From the NCBI GenBank assembly GCA_009829735.1, contig CM020619.1:12515777-12579776 (forward strand): DNA of 64,000 nt, given 5' to 3'. The notes under the pieces were generated by a model, which ran no database searches, had not been told where the DNA came from, and was given only the letters and a program-made list of their open reading frames with translations. Numbering within the stretch: position 1 is the first letter of the stretch; each line of letters begins with the position of its first letter. A program made the translations under genes and the position numbers. This stretch comes from Pyropia yezoensis (lineage: Eukaryota; Rhodophyta; Bangiophyceae; Bangiales; Bangiaceae). This document shows, in pieces, positions 52,891-62,045 of this stretch.

Positions 52891-53062
52891 AGTCCGGCAC
52901 GTCCTCGGGCCGAACCAGGTGCCACCGTGCACAGCCTCGAGCACGTCCACACCGGTGCCGAGGTCGAGCGTCTTCACCCCGGTTACGATCACCTGCTCCG
53001 ATTCTGCCCCCCCCCCATTCTCCTTCACCTTGGCCCTCTCGTTCCCCCGGAGTCTGGACGTC

Positions 53063-55180
53063 ATGTCCAGTTCCGAGATCCAAGCTGGGCCCGTGGTTCC
53101 GGCGGCGAGTGTTGCGGAGGAGAACTCGGGTAGTCGCGCCCCTCTCCTGCCTCCGGTTCCTCGGGTGTCGATGTCGGCGCCGGTCGCCACGGCGGGGACG
53201 GATCGGGTTCCCCCGGCTTCTGTGATGCACCCGGTCGAGACCCCCCCGGTGGGTCTCCCGGAGATGCTTCTTGGGCAGGACCCTCTGGCGGCCCGGCGTT
53301 ACTCCACGGTGGTCGGCAACGCCGGCGCGGCCCAGTGCCACCAGGATTGCTCGGACCTCTGGCGCAAGGAACTCCAGCGCGGGGTCTTGACAGAGATGGA
53401 TAAGGCTCGTCTTCACACGGCGGACCAGATGCGCCTGGCACAAGACCGCTCCCAGAGCTTCTCGGGTTCCTCTTGGGTTGCTCGTCTGGAGGATCTCCCC
53501 TTCGCGCTGGTGCTGGATCTACCCTTGACCGAGCGTCGCGTGTCCGCGTCCGTTCTCCGGTGGCCGGAGGAGGAAGGGTACGTCCACCGGGCGCTCAAGG
53601 TCTGGGACGAGGCGCTCAAGGGGTCGGGGAGCCTGAACTGCGACCCCCGTCCGAGCATGGTCGCTCTGGAGCCGCCTTTCCTGACCCGTAAGTACTCCAA
53701 GTTGTCACCGGCACGGGAGCAGGGTGAGCGACGCGGGCGTCAGCGTGACTTCCTCGTGAGCTGCAACCATCAGGAGTTCTGGAAGCTGGATAAGGCTAAC
53801 CGGGCGGCGTACTACCCCAAGGTCATCCCGCAGCAGCAGGAAGTCGAGATCCCGGTCGGGTTTGCTCCTTCCAGCATCCCCTTCACCTGGTACTTCTTGG
53901 ACGCCTTGACTCAGGCGTCGATCAAGGGCTTCTTCCACTCGATCCCGTACATGATGTACACGTCCGAGATGACAGTCTTGGCGGCCAACCACTGGCTTCA
54001 CGAGGTCTTGGTGCCCAACCGGCTTTGGTTTCTCCTTGACCTCCTGATGGTCTGGATTGTCGACAAGTTGACCGTCGACTTCCTGTGCAGCCAGGACGAA
54101 GAGTACAAGGGGCTCTTCCAGGCGATGATTGACTTCCGGCGTCTGGTGCCGATGCATGACCGGAACTTCTTGAACGCGATTGCCGACCAGAACCGCCCGC
54201 GTCGGGATGGCTTCGGTTGGGCGCAGGTGGTCTACCAGTCTTCTCCGGCCAAGGTGCAGCTGGCGACGCCGCTTCCGGCGTGGCCGCAGCTAGGTAGCTT
54301 TCCTGCCCCGGCCGCCCTTGATCTTCTGCCAGTTGGGCCGCCGGTGCAAGAGTCGGGATGGGCCGCGGCGGTCGGTCAGGCGTCTGCGGCGGCTCCGCTT
54401 CCTCCTGTTGCACCTGTCGCCCCGGTGGCCTCGCCTGAACCGTCGCCGGCGCGTTCACGCCCTGTTCCGGCTGTGCCGGTACTTCAAGCTCCTCCGGCAC
54501 CGCGCCTGTCTGCGGCGAGTCTGGGGGTGACCGTGCGGTCGCCTACCACTCCGGCCGCTCCGCCTCGGACGCCTTCTTCCAACGCCGGCGGCGCTGTGCC
54601 TCCGCTGGAGTTGGGTACTCCGGTTTCGGGGGCCGCTGTGGACCGTCCGGTGGTGTCATCCTCGTGGCGGTTCGAGATTCCGGCGCCGACTCTGCGCCTT
54701 AACCGCTTCCGGGTGCCTGACTGGTACCTGATCCAAGGTGGTCCGACATGCGACCAGTACGACGTCGGTATGATTGAAGACCAGCTGGGTCGTCTTCCGG
54801 TGCAGGTCGAAGGCGTTGGGTCCTCCCTGGTGCTGGGTACTTACGCCAGCGTCTTGAACAACGTGGTCGACCGGGTGTTTGCTTGCGCGGACAGCGGCCA
54901 GATGTCGAACAGCCCGGTGGTTGGCGAACTTCTGGCGACCTTGACGCGGCATGGCTTGGCCCAGCAGTGGTCAGAAACCTTCACTGGCTTCCAGGGGCGC
55001 CGACGGGCATATCTGGATGAGCGGGAGCCCCCGGCAACTACCGGTACTACTCCGATGGCGTCATACCGGGATGCACCGCGTCCACCGCACTACGTCATCC
55101 CGTCTTCCTCCGGTTCCCGTCGTGCAGCGGAGGCAGCGCTGGAGGACACTCCCGCGGCTCAGCGTCCGCGCCGGGAGTAG
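53063..55180 (+). CDS. Antisense accessory protein of chromovirus 2, unknown function
   Basis: This 705-codon frame lies on the strand opposite to gag-pol, converging on pol with a 145-bp gap. The open frame reaches back into the LTR, but the first ATG is at 53063. I recognise no named domain. Its order is a Ser/Pro-rich N-terminus; a helical segment (DCSDLWRKELQRGVLTEMDKAR); LPFALVLDLPLTERRVSASVL; then VEIPVGFAPSSIPFTWYFLDAL, with hydrophobic LWFLLDLLMVWIVDKLTVDF. A long Pro/Ala/Val linker follows, and then a second ordered region (FRVPDWYLIQGGPTCDQYDV to SETFTGFQGRRR) and a short basic end (AAQRPRRE). Position, size and block order match the antisense gene of chromovirus 1 (9375-11291). The frame has no stops over 2.1 kb. 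Confidence 0.75.
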   Translation: MSSSEIQAGPVVPAASVAEENSGSRAPLLPPVPRVSMSAPVATAGTDRVPPASVMHPVETPPVGLPEMLLGQDPLAARRYSTVVGNAGAAQCHQDCSDLWRKELQRGVLTEMDKARLHTADQMRLAQDRSQSFSGSSWVARLEDLPFALVLDLPLTERRVSASVLRWPEEEGYVHRALKVWDEALKGSGSLNCDPRPSMVALEPPFLTRKYSKLSPAREQGERRGRQRDFLVSCNHQEFWKLDKANRAAYYPKVIPQQQEVEIPVGFAPSSIPFTWYFLDALTQASIKGFFHSIPYMMYTSEMTVLAANHWLHEVLVPNRLWFLLDLLMVWIVDKLTVDFLCSQDEEYKGLFQAMIDFRRLVPMHDRNFLNAIADQNRPRRDGFGWAQVVYQSSPAKVQLATPLPAWPQLGSFPAPAALDLLPVGPPVQESGWAAAVGQASAAAPLPPVAPVAPVASPEPSPARSRPVPAVPVLQAPPAPRLSAASLGVTVRSPTTPAAPPRTPSSNAGGAVPPLELGTPVSGAAVDRPVVSSSWRFEIPAPTLRLNRFRVPDWYLIQGGPTCDQYDVGMIEDQLGRLPVQVEGVGSSLVLGTYASVLNNVVDRVFACADSGQMSNSPVVGELLATLTRHGLAQQWSETFTGFQGRRRAYLDEREPPATTGTTPMASYRDAPRPPHYVIPSSSGSRRAAEAALEDTPAAQRPRRE

Positions 55181-55325
55181 TAGTTGGAGGCAAGGAGGGT
55201 GAAGGTCTTGAAAGAAGCGAGGAGGGAAGAGGCGGAGAGAAGGGTTGCCCGAGCGGGTGCTTGTTTTCCTTGATTGTTCCATGCTTGTATTGCGTGTTCT
55301 CCTTGATATACCCGTTCCCTTCTTC

Positions 55326-58300
55326 TCAATCCTCTTGTTCCGCATCCGTTGCGGATGAACTCGGCTCGTTCCGAGGGTCTTGGTTGGCCCCATCCTCTTG
55401 GTCCTCCTCCGAGTCCGACTCCAGAATCTTGCCGGCTCTGGCCACTGGAGTGCCCTCTATCCCGTTCCGTCGCGTGTAGGCACAGACATCCGCGATGGGT
55501 AGCCGGTTTGAGGGTTCCCAGGTATCATCTGCCGGGTTAAAACCGAACCAGCGTACTCGCAGGTACAGGCGTCCGTCTCTCCAGGCATGGTCCACAAACT
55601 TGACGTAGACATATTCCCGACCTTCTTCTTGGGATAGCCAGGGTACTGCGGCCCGCTTGCGCCGGGTCAAGTCCCGTTGGCTTGGCGGTGGAGCTCGGGT
55701 GACATGGTCGCTGCTCACGCGGTACGGGGAGCCATCCACGTCTAGAAGAAAGGTCCAACCGTCCGTATTCAGGATCTCATAAGGTCCATCCGTCTTCGAG
55801 TCCAGCTTCCCCCGGGTCTTGCTATGGTTGTCCACAAAAACCCAGTCGCCACCACCCAGTTCCTTGTTCTTTTCCCGAACGCCCTTGTCATAGCCCCGCT
55901 TGTATCGCTCCTGGGTCTTCGAGATTGACTCCTTGACTTTTGGGAGCAGGAGCTTCAGTTGTTCCAGGAACTCATCCTTTGCCTTGGGACCTGACTTCAG
56001 TGCAGGCTGGAGACCATCTGGTATTCCTTCCAGGGAGAAGTTGGTCAGCCGCCTTGGGGTGACAAAGTCGAGTGGAGCGACTCCCGTTGTCCGGTGAACT
56101 CGGGAGTTGTAGGCTAGAGTGAGGACAGCCAGGAGCTCGTCCCAGTCTTCTTGGTGCTCCTCCACGTAGTGCCGTAGCATGTCCACTAGGGTCCGGTTGA
56201 ATCGTTCCACCTGGCCGTTCGTTTGCGGGTAGTACGTTGTGGTGTACAAGTTCTTGATGCCCATCAGGTCACAGACTCCTTGGAAGAACAGGGATGCAAA
56301 CTGGGGACCGTTGTCGGTTAAGACGGAGTCTGGAGGGCCGTAGGCAGCTATCCAGTACTCGCAGAAGGCTGACGTGACATCCAGAGCCGTGATGGTCCTC
56401 AGCGGGATTGCTCGAGTGAACTTGGAGAACCGGTCACAAATGATGAGCAGGTATATGTTGCCACTGGATGTTTCAGGTAGGGGCCCCAGGATGTCCATGC
56501 TTAAGCTTGCAAAGGGCTCCGCCGCAGGGAATAGGCGTAGCTTAGAAGTCTTCTTCCTCTGGGACAACCGGTTCCTTGCACAAGAAACACAAGCCTCCAG
56601 GTACTTATGGACGTCACTGGCCATGGTTTCCCAGTAATAGTGTCGTCTCATGGAAGCATACATCCGATTGATACCAGGATGTCCGGCCTGGGGAGACGAG
56701 TGCTCCAGGCGTAGGATGTCAGCTCGTAGGCCCCGGGGTACGTAGACTTGAGTGGCCCCATCGAAGGGTGACACCCGTACTAGGAGTCCGTCCGTAGACT
56801 CGGAGAAACGACTGTTCCGGTTCAGGTCCATTTGGTGGCGAAGCTCCAAGCATTGAGGGTTCGTCAGTTGTGCCTCCAGCATCCGGTGAATGGTCACCGG
56901 TTGATGAGCTTCAGGTGTCTCATACCGGGGAGCGTGCCAGCCACGTCCGACATTCGGGAGGATGAAGCAAGGTATTTCCTCCGGGATGGGACCGGTATCG
57001 GCTGCAGGAGTCTCCAGCCGGGACATGGTGTCGGCGCAGTGGTGCTCACTCCCTGCTCTGGTGCACATCTTGTACTTGAACTCCGAAAGGCGTAGGCGCC
57101 GCCGGGCGACCCTTCCTTGACTGCTGTCCATACATAGCAGCCACCTTAGGCTGGCGTGGTCCGTCCGGATGAGGAACTCTTGTCCTTCAAGATATGGCCG
57201 TAACAGGAAGCAAGCCCAGACGACTGCCAAGCACTCGCGCTCGGTCGTGGAATAGTTCTTCTCAGCTGGAGTCAAGACGCGACTGTAGTAGCCTATCGGG
57301 AGAAAGTGCCCATCAGGTTGCTGCTGGAGTAGTGAGCACCCCACCTGGACGCCACAGGCATCCGTCTCCAGAACAAACTGGCCCTCCCGCTTGGGTAACG
57401 CCAGTACTGGAGTGGTGGTCAGGCGCTTCTTGAGCTCTTCGAAGGCCGCGGTCTGCTTCTCGTCGAACACCGGGAGTTGTGCGGGAAGCTTCTTGCTGGT
57501 CAGCTTGGTCAGTGGCCGGGCAATCAGAGCATAGTCCCGTACGAACCGGCGATAGACGTTGCACATACCCAGGAAGCTCCTGAGTTCCGTCTGAGTTTTG
57601 GGTTGCCGTGCATGCCGGAGGGCCTTGATGTTCTTCTCATTGACTCGGAGCTCCCCCGGACTCAGCACATGCCCCAGATACTCCACCTCAGTCTCAAACA
57701 GGTGGCACTTCTCGGCCTGGAGGGTAACTCCAGCCTTGGACAGGAGGGCCAGGACCTCCCGAAGGTGCTCCAGGTGTTCCGCTGGGGTCTTGGAGAAAAC
57801 GATAATGTCGTCCAGGTAGACCACACATGTTCTCCACCTTAGCCCGGAAAGGATGATGTCGATGGCTCTTTGGAAGGTGGCCGGAGCATTGGTGAGACCA
57901 AAAGGAAGGCGCTTGCACCGGAATAGTCCCAGGTGGCACGTGAAGGTGGTCTTGTCCTTGTCCTCGTCAGCCAGAGGGATCTGCCAGTAACCGGCATTAC
58001 AATCCAGCGTCGAGAAGAGGGTGGCATCACCAAGAAAGTCGAGGCAATCATCCATCCGGGGTATTGGGTATACGTCCTTGACTGTCATCTCGTTCAGGCG
58101 CCGGTAGTCACCGCAGAAACGGAAGTGACCGCCGGTTTTCGGGACGACTACCACCGGGAAAGCCCACTCGCCATCAGACGGCTCGATAACATCCATCTCG
58201 AGCTTCTTGTTAACCTGCTTCTCAATCTCATCCCGGCGATGAGGTCCGGCCCGATATGGTTGCATGTGCACTGGCCTAGCTTCCGGCTTGAGTTGAATCC

Positions 58301-59426
58301 GGTGTAGAGTGGCGTCCATCTTGCCCAGCTCTCCCGACCACAGGTGCCGATATTCCTGGAGAAGCTTCTCCAGTGCCTCCTTCAAGTCGGGAGGGACATT
58401 TTCTTGCTTGACCTTCGGCATCCCGGGTGGTGCTTGTTCGGGTTTCGGAGTAGCGCTGCGAGCCTGCTCTTGTTTCGGAGGTACGTCTAAGGCCGTCAAG
58501 TTGGATGCCAGTTCTTGTTGCAGGTTCAGGAGGTCTTCCTTGCTCATAGCACGGGCGGATCCCCGGTAAGGCTCTGCTGTACCAACTCGGGTGCCCTTGG
58601 CGAGGGTTATTGGCTTCCGGCTCACGTTGACGATTAGCACCGAGAACGGGGTGTGCCTTTCTACCTTCTTGTGATGTCCGTGGGCCAAGTATAACCGGTG
58701 TTTCGCCAGAAATTCCTTACGTCCGTAGATCAGGCATTGACCTGCAATCCGGGTCGTTACTTGAACCTTGGTCTCCGAGCGAGGAGGTAAGAGCACCGGT
58801 TTGAAGAGAGTCAAGGTAGAGGGTGGGATGCGTTCTCTCTTGCTCTTGGCTACACGAACCTTAGCGTCCAGATGCTCCAATACCGGTGACACAAACCCAT
58901 GGTTGAACTGGACCTTCCCTTCTCCGGGTAGGATGCTCTTGACATGCTGCTTCTGGAAGTCCCAGCCTAGGATGACGGGGACTGATAGGGTCTTGACTAC
59001 TAGAAAGGGAAAAAGCATTGGTTCATTGTTGACATAGATGGCGACAGGAAGACGGCCAAGCGGTCGTAGGGTTTGACCCGAAGCGTCGACGATATGGGTC
59101 CGGGTAGGCGCTCTCCAGGCATGTCGAAGCCAGCCCGGAGGTAACAGGTTCTCAGTGATGACGCTTGGTCCGGCTCCCGTGTCAACCACCGGCGTAACAG
59201 CTTGGGGGAGGCTATCCCCCACACGCATACGGGCATTAATCTTGAGGTTTTCTTTACGCAGGACGAGCAATGTCCCCTTGAACAAACAGGGTGTCCAGGT
59301 GGCTACCGGTTGAGCGGGTAACTGCCGTCCTTTCTCCCGGTACGCAAGGGGAGAACAGGTAGAAGTACCCTGCCGTTGGAGGTTCGGGAAGACACTTGGG
59401 GAGAGCGCCTGCCCTACTCGTTTCCC
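55326..59426 (-). CDS. pol: Pol polyprotein, chromovirus 2, intact
   Basis: This is an open frame in the -1 phase relative to gag, running from the slippery heptamer (59426) to 55326. There is no ATG before the protease, so expression needs frameshifting. The domains in order are protease with VVDTGAGPSVI (DTG at 59183-59175); RT with FRFCGDYRRLN, LPFGLTNAPATFQR and YLDD (57818-57807); and RNase H (ETDACGVQVGCSLLQQQ). Next is integrase, with an H-H-C-C finger (HPGINRMYASM...CVSCARNR) and DDE residues in SMDILG, TDNGPQ and QVERFNRT. A chromodomain (VKFVDHAW..RVRWFGFNPADDTWEP) and an acidic tail (SDSEEDQED) complete it. It reverse-transcribes and integrates the element; the chromodomain probably targets particular chromatin. 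No lesion is seen. Confidence 0.93.
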   Translation of the reverse strand, partial: GKRVGQALSPSVFPNLQRQGTSTCSPLAYREKGRQLPAQPVATWTPCLFKGTLLVLRKENLKINARMRVGDSLPQAVTPVVDTGAGPSVITENLLPPGWLRHAWRAPTRTHIVDASGQTLRPLGRLPVAIYVNNEPMLFPFLVVKTLSVPVILGWDFQKQHVKSILPGEGKVQFNHGFVSPVLEHLDAKVRVAKSKRERIPPSTLTLFKPVLLPPRSETKVQVTTRIAGQCLIYGRKEFLAKHRLYLAHGHHKKVERHTPFSVLIVNVSRKPITLAKGTRVGTAEPYRGSARAMSKEDLLNLQQELASNLTALDVPPKQEQARSATPKPEQAPPGMPKVKQENVPPDLKEALEKLLQEYRHLWSGELGKMDATLHRIQLKPEARPVHMQPYRAGPHRRDEIEKQVNKKLEMDVIEPSDGEWAFPVVVVPKTGGHFRFCGDYRRLNEMTVKDVYPIPRMDDCLDFLGDATLFSTLDCNAGYWQIPLADEDKDKTTFTCHLGLFRCKRLPFGLTNAPATFQRAIDIILSGLRWRTCVVYLDDIIVFSKTPAEHLEHLREVLALLSKAGVTLQAEKCHLFETEVEYLGHVLSPGELRVNEKNIKALRHARQPKTQTELRSFLGMCNVYRRFVRDYALIARPLTKLTSKKLPAQLPVFDEKQTAAFEELKKRLTTTPVLALPKREGQFVLETDACGVQVGCSLLQQQPDGHFLPIGYYSRVLTPAEKNYSTTERECLAVVWACFLLRPYLEGQEFLIRTDHASLRWLLCMDSSQGRVARRRLRLSEFKYKMCTRAGSEHHCADTMSRLETPAADTGPIPEEIPCFILPNVGRGWHAPRYETPEAHQPVTIHRMLEAQLTNPQCLELRHQMDLNRNSRFSESTDGLLVRVSPFDGATQVYVPRGLRADILRLEHSSPQAGHPGINRMYASMRRHYYWETMASDVHKYLEACVSCARNRLSQRKKTSKLRLFPAAEPFASLSMDILGPLPETSSGNIYLLIICDRFSKFTRAIPLRTITALDVTSAFCEYWIAAYGPPDSVLTDNGPQFASLFFQGVCDLMGIKNLYTTTYYPQTNGQVERFNRTLVDMLRHYVEEHQEDWDELLAVLTLAYNSRVHRTTGVAPLDFVTPRRLTNFSLEGIPDGLQPALKSGPKAKDEFLEQLKLLLPKVKESISKTQERYKRGYDKGVREKNKELGGGDWVFVDNHSKTRGKLDSKTDGPYEILNTDGWTFLLDVDGSPYRVSSDHVTRAPPPSQRDLTRRKRAAVPWLSQEEGREYVYVKFVDHAWRDGRLYLRVRWFGFNPADDTWEPSNRLPIADVCAYTRRNGIEGTPVARAGKILESDSEEDQEDGANQDPRNEPSSSATDAEQED
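59390..59426 (-). promoter_or_regulatory. Programmed -1 frameshift signal, chromovirus 2
   Basis: The heptamer G GGA AAC (59426-59420, minus strand) is in the gag frame and the gag stop TAG lies at 59416-59414. A nine-base spacer leads to a 7-bp stem with two G-U pairs: AGGCGCT (59410-59404) pairs with AGTGTCT (59396-59390) around a seven-base loop. The pol frame is -1 and stays open from the heptamer onward. The heptamer and its distance to the stop are identical to those of chromovirus 1. Confidence 0.82.
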
Positions 59427-61174
59427 GGGTCCGAGGAGTCCTTAGAGGTTTCGGTCTCCAGGTCGAAGTCCGTAGGAGCTTCCCTTGCCAGAGCCTCCGT
59501 GATGCTCTGTAAGGTTGCCACTCGGATTGCATGTACCTGTGCCTTGTCCATCTTGGAGGGTGCCCGCCGGTCAGCCCAGTTGACCGCCTTTGCAAACACC
59601 AGTCCTTGACGCTTGAGTTTCTCCTGGAGGTCCTTGGGAATGGTCGGGCACTGGTAGGACATGTGATCCTCCTTCTGGCACAGCCAACAAGACCGGAACC
59701 GCTGGTTCTTGACTTGCTTGTGGGCGACCAGGGATGGTTGCTCCTTAGAAACGAAGCCGCCCCACTTGTCCCCTGACCCCATGGGTGAGGCCTTGCCAAC
59801 TGCGAGTACCGGTACAGGGCTATCACCTCCCTTATACTTGTCGGGTCCGGGACGAACTCGCGACAACGGCTTGGGAGTTGATACCATGGGAGCTTGGAGG
59901 GCCCTGGCTTGCCGGTACTTGCCCTGGGTATAGGCCATCAACTGCTGGAAGGTATGTTCTTGATGTTCCTGGTTGTAGTTCTCCGCATCCACATGAAGAT
60001 ATTCAGGAAGCCCTTCCGAGAAGATCATCTTGAGCCTGTCCTCAGGGTAAACGTTTCCACAAGCATCGCTCATCTCCCGGACACGACGGGCGAACGCCTC
60101 TGGAGTCTCTTGTCTTTCCATGGTTGCCCGGTTCAGCCTGCCGACTGCTTTACTCAGAGAGTCCGCGTCAGCGTAGTTGGACAGGAGCCAGTTGACCGCC
60201 TCCGGATAACTCGCGACGGTACGTCCGACAATGTGTCCGGCAGAGTCTGGTAGAACCTGTGCAAACCGCTGTTCCGCTTCTCCGGTCATGAAGTTAACCA
60301 GGAGGTAGAGAGCCTTGCCCTCGGACACATCGTTGTCATTGCATGCCTTGACAAACCGGCGCAGGAAGGCAAAGATAAGCGCCGGTCTCTTCCCGGAAAA
60401 CTTAGGATGTCCCCCGAAGCTCGGCTGCATTCGCCGGTTCAGGGACGCCATCTTCTTGGCCATCTTCCGGGTGTAACCTTGGTCTTGGTTCTCCAGCCGG
60501 TAGTTACCCCAATACGTGACCTTGTTCAGGGTGGCATCTCCCACTTGGTGGGCAGGGAAGTCAAACTCGACTAGCCTGCGCCGGGTGGGACCGGGAGATG
60601 CATCCCAATCATATCCCTCCTCAGAGCTGGAGGAACTGGTCTCGCTGGTGCTAGAGCGACGGCGACGACGCCGACGCCTACGGCTGCTCCGGTTACCGGT
60701 CTTGGAGCTCCCCGCCCCATAGGATGCAAGGGGAGGAAAAGCTTGGCCGGTCCCAGGAGTCGAGGTCTCAGGGAGACCCGTAGAACCAGTCACAACGGTG
60801 CCTCTGGCATCGCTAGTGCCCACAGGAAGAGGTGTATACACCCAGCTGCCATGTGTGGGTCCAGGAGTAAACACACCAGGGGCTATCCCTGGAGGTTGAG
60901 GAGTAGAACCGACAGGAGGGAGACGTCTGCTGCGAGCGGACTCAAACGCCGTTGACCCCGGGGTGGCTCCCACAGGAGGAACAGCCGGAGGAACGGGAGC
61001 AGCTGGTGCTTGGCCGCCTGTGGACTCCAGTCCGCTACCGGATGTCACACCCAGGTCTGCTTCACCCGTAGGGAGAACGCCGGGTTGGGCACCGTCCCCC
61101 GCGGTGACCAGGGATGCGTCAAGGGACGCGGGGTCTACCCCTTCGGGCACCGTCGTGCCAGGGGGGGTAGCCAT
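59414..61174 (-). CDS. gag: Gag polyprotein, chromovirus 2
   Basis: This encodes a 586-aa structural protein. I chose the ATG at 61174 (ACATGGC), because the frame upstream begins only at a GTG. A Pro/Gly/Thr-rich N-terminal third is followed by an Arg/Ser run (RRRRRRRRSSTSETSSSSSE). A capsid-like region comes next (ALIFAFLRRFVKACNDNDVSEGKALYLL, read as two adjacent blocks; RLNRATMERQETPEAFARRV). A CCHC knuckle, CWLCQKEDHMSYQCP (C-x2-C-x4-H-x4-C), follows. The frame ends SDPGNE-TAG, with the slippery heptamer in the last codons. The length is within one residue of the Gag of chromovirus 1. Its role is particle assembly and RNA packaging. No lesion is seen. Confidence 0.9.
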   Translation of the reverse strand: MATPPGTTVPEGVDPASLDASLVTAGDGAQPGVLPTGEADLGVTSGSGLESTGGQAPAAPVPPAVPPVGATPGSTAFESARSRRLPPVGSTPQPPGIAPGVFTPGPTHGSWVYTPLPVGTSDARGTVVTGSTGLPETSTPGTGQAFPPLASYGAGSSKTGNRSSRRRRRRRRRSSTSETSSSSSEEGYDWDASPGPTRRRLVEFDFPAHQVGDATLNKVTYWGNYRLENQDQGYTRKMAKKMASLNRRMQPSFGGHPKFSGKRPALIFAFLRRFVKACNDNDVSEGKALYLLVNFMTGEAEQRFAQVLPDSAGHIVGRTVASYPEAVNWLLSNYADADSLSKAVGRLNRATMERQETPEAFARRVREMSDACGNVYPEDRLKMIFSEGLPEYLHVDAENYNQEHQEHTFQQLMAYTQGKYRQARALQAPMVSTPKPLSRVRPGPDKYKGGDSPVPVLAVGKASPMGSGDKWGGFVSKEQPSLVAHKQVKNQRFRSCWLCQKEDHMSYQCPTIPKDLQEKLKRQGLVFAKAVNWADRRAPSKMDKAQVHAIRVATLQSITEALAREAPTDFDLETETSKDSSDPGNE

Positions 61175-61365
61175 GTTGGTCTCTTGACAACCACAGTCCA
61201 GTTGCCTGCGTGTCCAAAGATCGCCAGACCACAAGAGAGGGGTTGGAGAGCCAGGAATGGGATTCCCGTGAACGGGTGCAAATAATTCCCAAACCACCGA
61301 AAAAGACAGAACAGGAACAACCCAACCGTTGCTCCCAAATGTCTCTTCTCAAACACTCCAATCAT

Positions 61366-61382
61366 CCCCTGCTGCTCCACCA
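61366..61382 (-). other. Primer-binding site of chromovirus 2
   Basis: On the minus strand TGGTGGAGCAGCAGGGG starts four bases after the 5' LTR. It matches the site of chromovirus 1 at 15 of 17 bases, so both probably use the same or sister tRNA primers. Confidence 0.7.
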
Positions 61383-61386
61383 AATA

Positions 61387-61957
61387 TGTGGTATAAAACT
61401 CGATCCTCTCAGACACGTGTCTATATCCCTCGGGGGAAAGGGACAGGTAACATAGAAAGGGGAACTACGAGAATGGTATGCCTGTTGCCTCACGTGCCTG
61501 CTCGCAGAGCAAACAGATACGCACGGTAGTGCACACGGGGAAGAGGAAAGCAAACGCGCAGTTGTCTTTTTCCTGAGGGCGCGGGCCAAGGGCGCCTCGC
61601 TGTCCCTCTTAACGTGCATCTGGGGGAACCTCGGCACGTTGGCCAGGTAGCCCCCCCATAACCCCGAGTGGCCCCGACCCGAGTCTAACCTCGTCAGGTC
61701 GGGGGCCACTATCACTACTAATTCTATTCCCACCCACTAATCTCACACTCAAATTCTCTCAAATCAAGTCCCTCACAAGTATGCAAAAACCCATCAGCAA
61801 TCCCTCTCTCACGTGTGGATAGCGTAGTCCACCGCATCCCAGTGCCGGGCACGGGCCACGGCCGCCAACCATCACCACACGGTGGGCGTGTTCTGGCACC
61901 TGGTGCCCTCTGGTTGTAGTCCCGGGTCGGCGCTAAGTCGGGGCCAGGGATGCTACA
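61387..61957 (-). repeat. 5' LTR of chromovirus 2 (571 bp)
   Basis: Read on the minus strand it begins TGTAGCATCCC and ends TTTTATACCACA. It is nearly identical to 52307-52877. Confidence 0.95.
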
Positions 61958-62045
61958 GCGCCATGCAAGGGGCGGCAGGCCACCAGCCTGACGCGTTCCT
62001 CCCCCTGCATTTGGGTCCATATTCCCTAAGTTTGGGATAGTTAGC

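Larger units (their letters stand above)
52307..61957 (-). mobile_element. Ty3/gypsy chromovirus 2, complete, 9,651 bp
   Basis: The element reads right to left: 571-bp 5' LTR (61387-61957), primer-binding site, gag, pol in the -1 frame, then a convergent antisense gene, polypurine tract and 3' LTR (52307-52877). The flanks GTGCC (52302-52306) and GCGCC (61958-61962) fit a 5-bp target duplication with one change. The LTRs differ at about four positions, and gag and pol have no internal stop. It may therefore be recently active. Overall protein similarity to chromovirus 1 is clear but distant, so the two belong to different families with the same plan. Confidence 0.93.
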
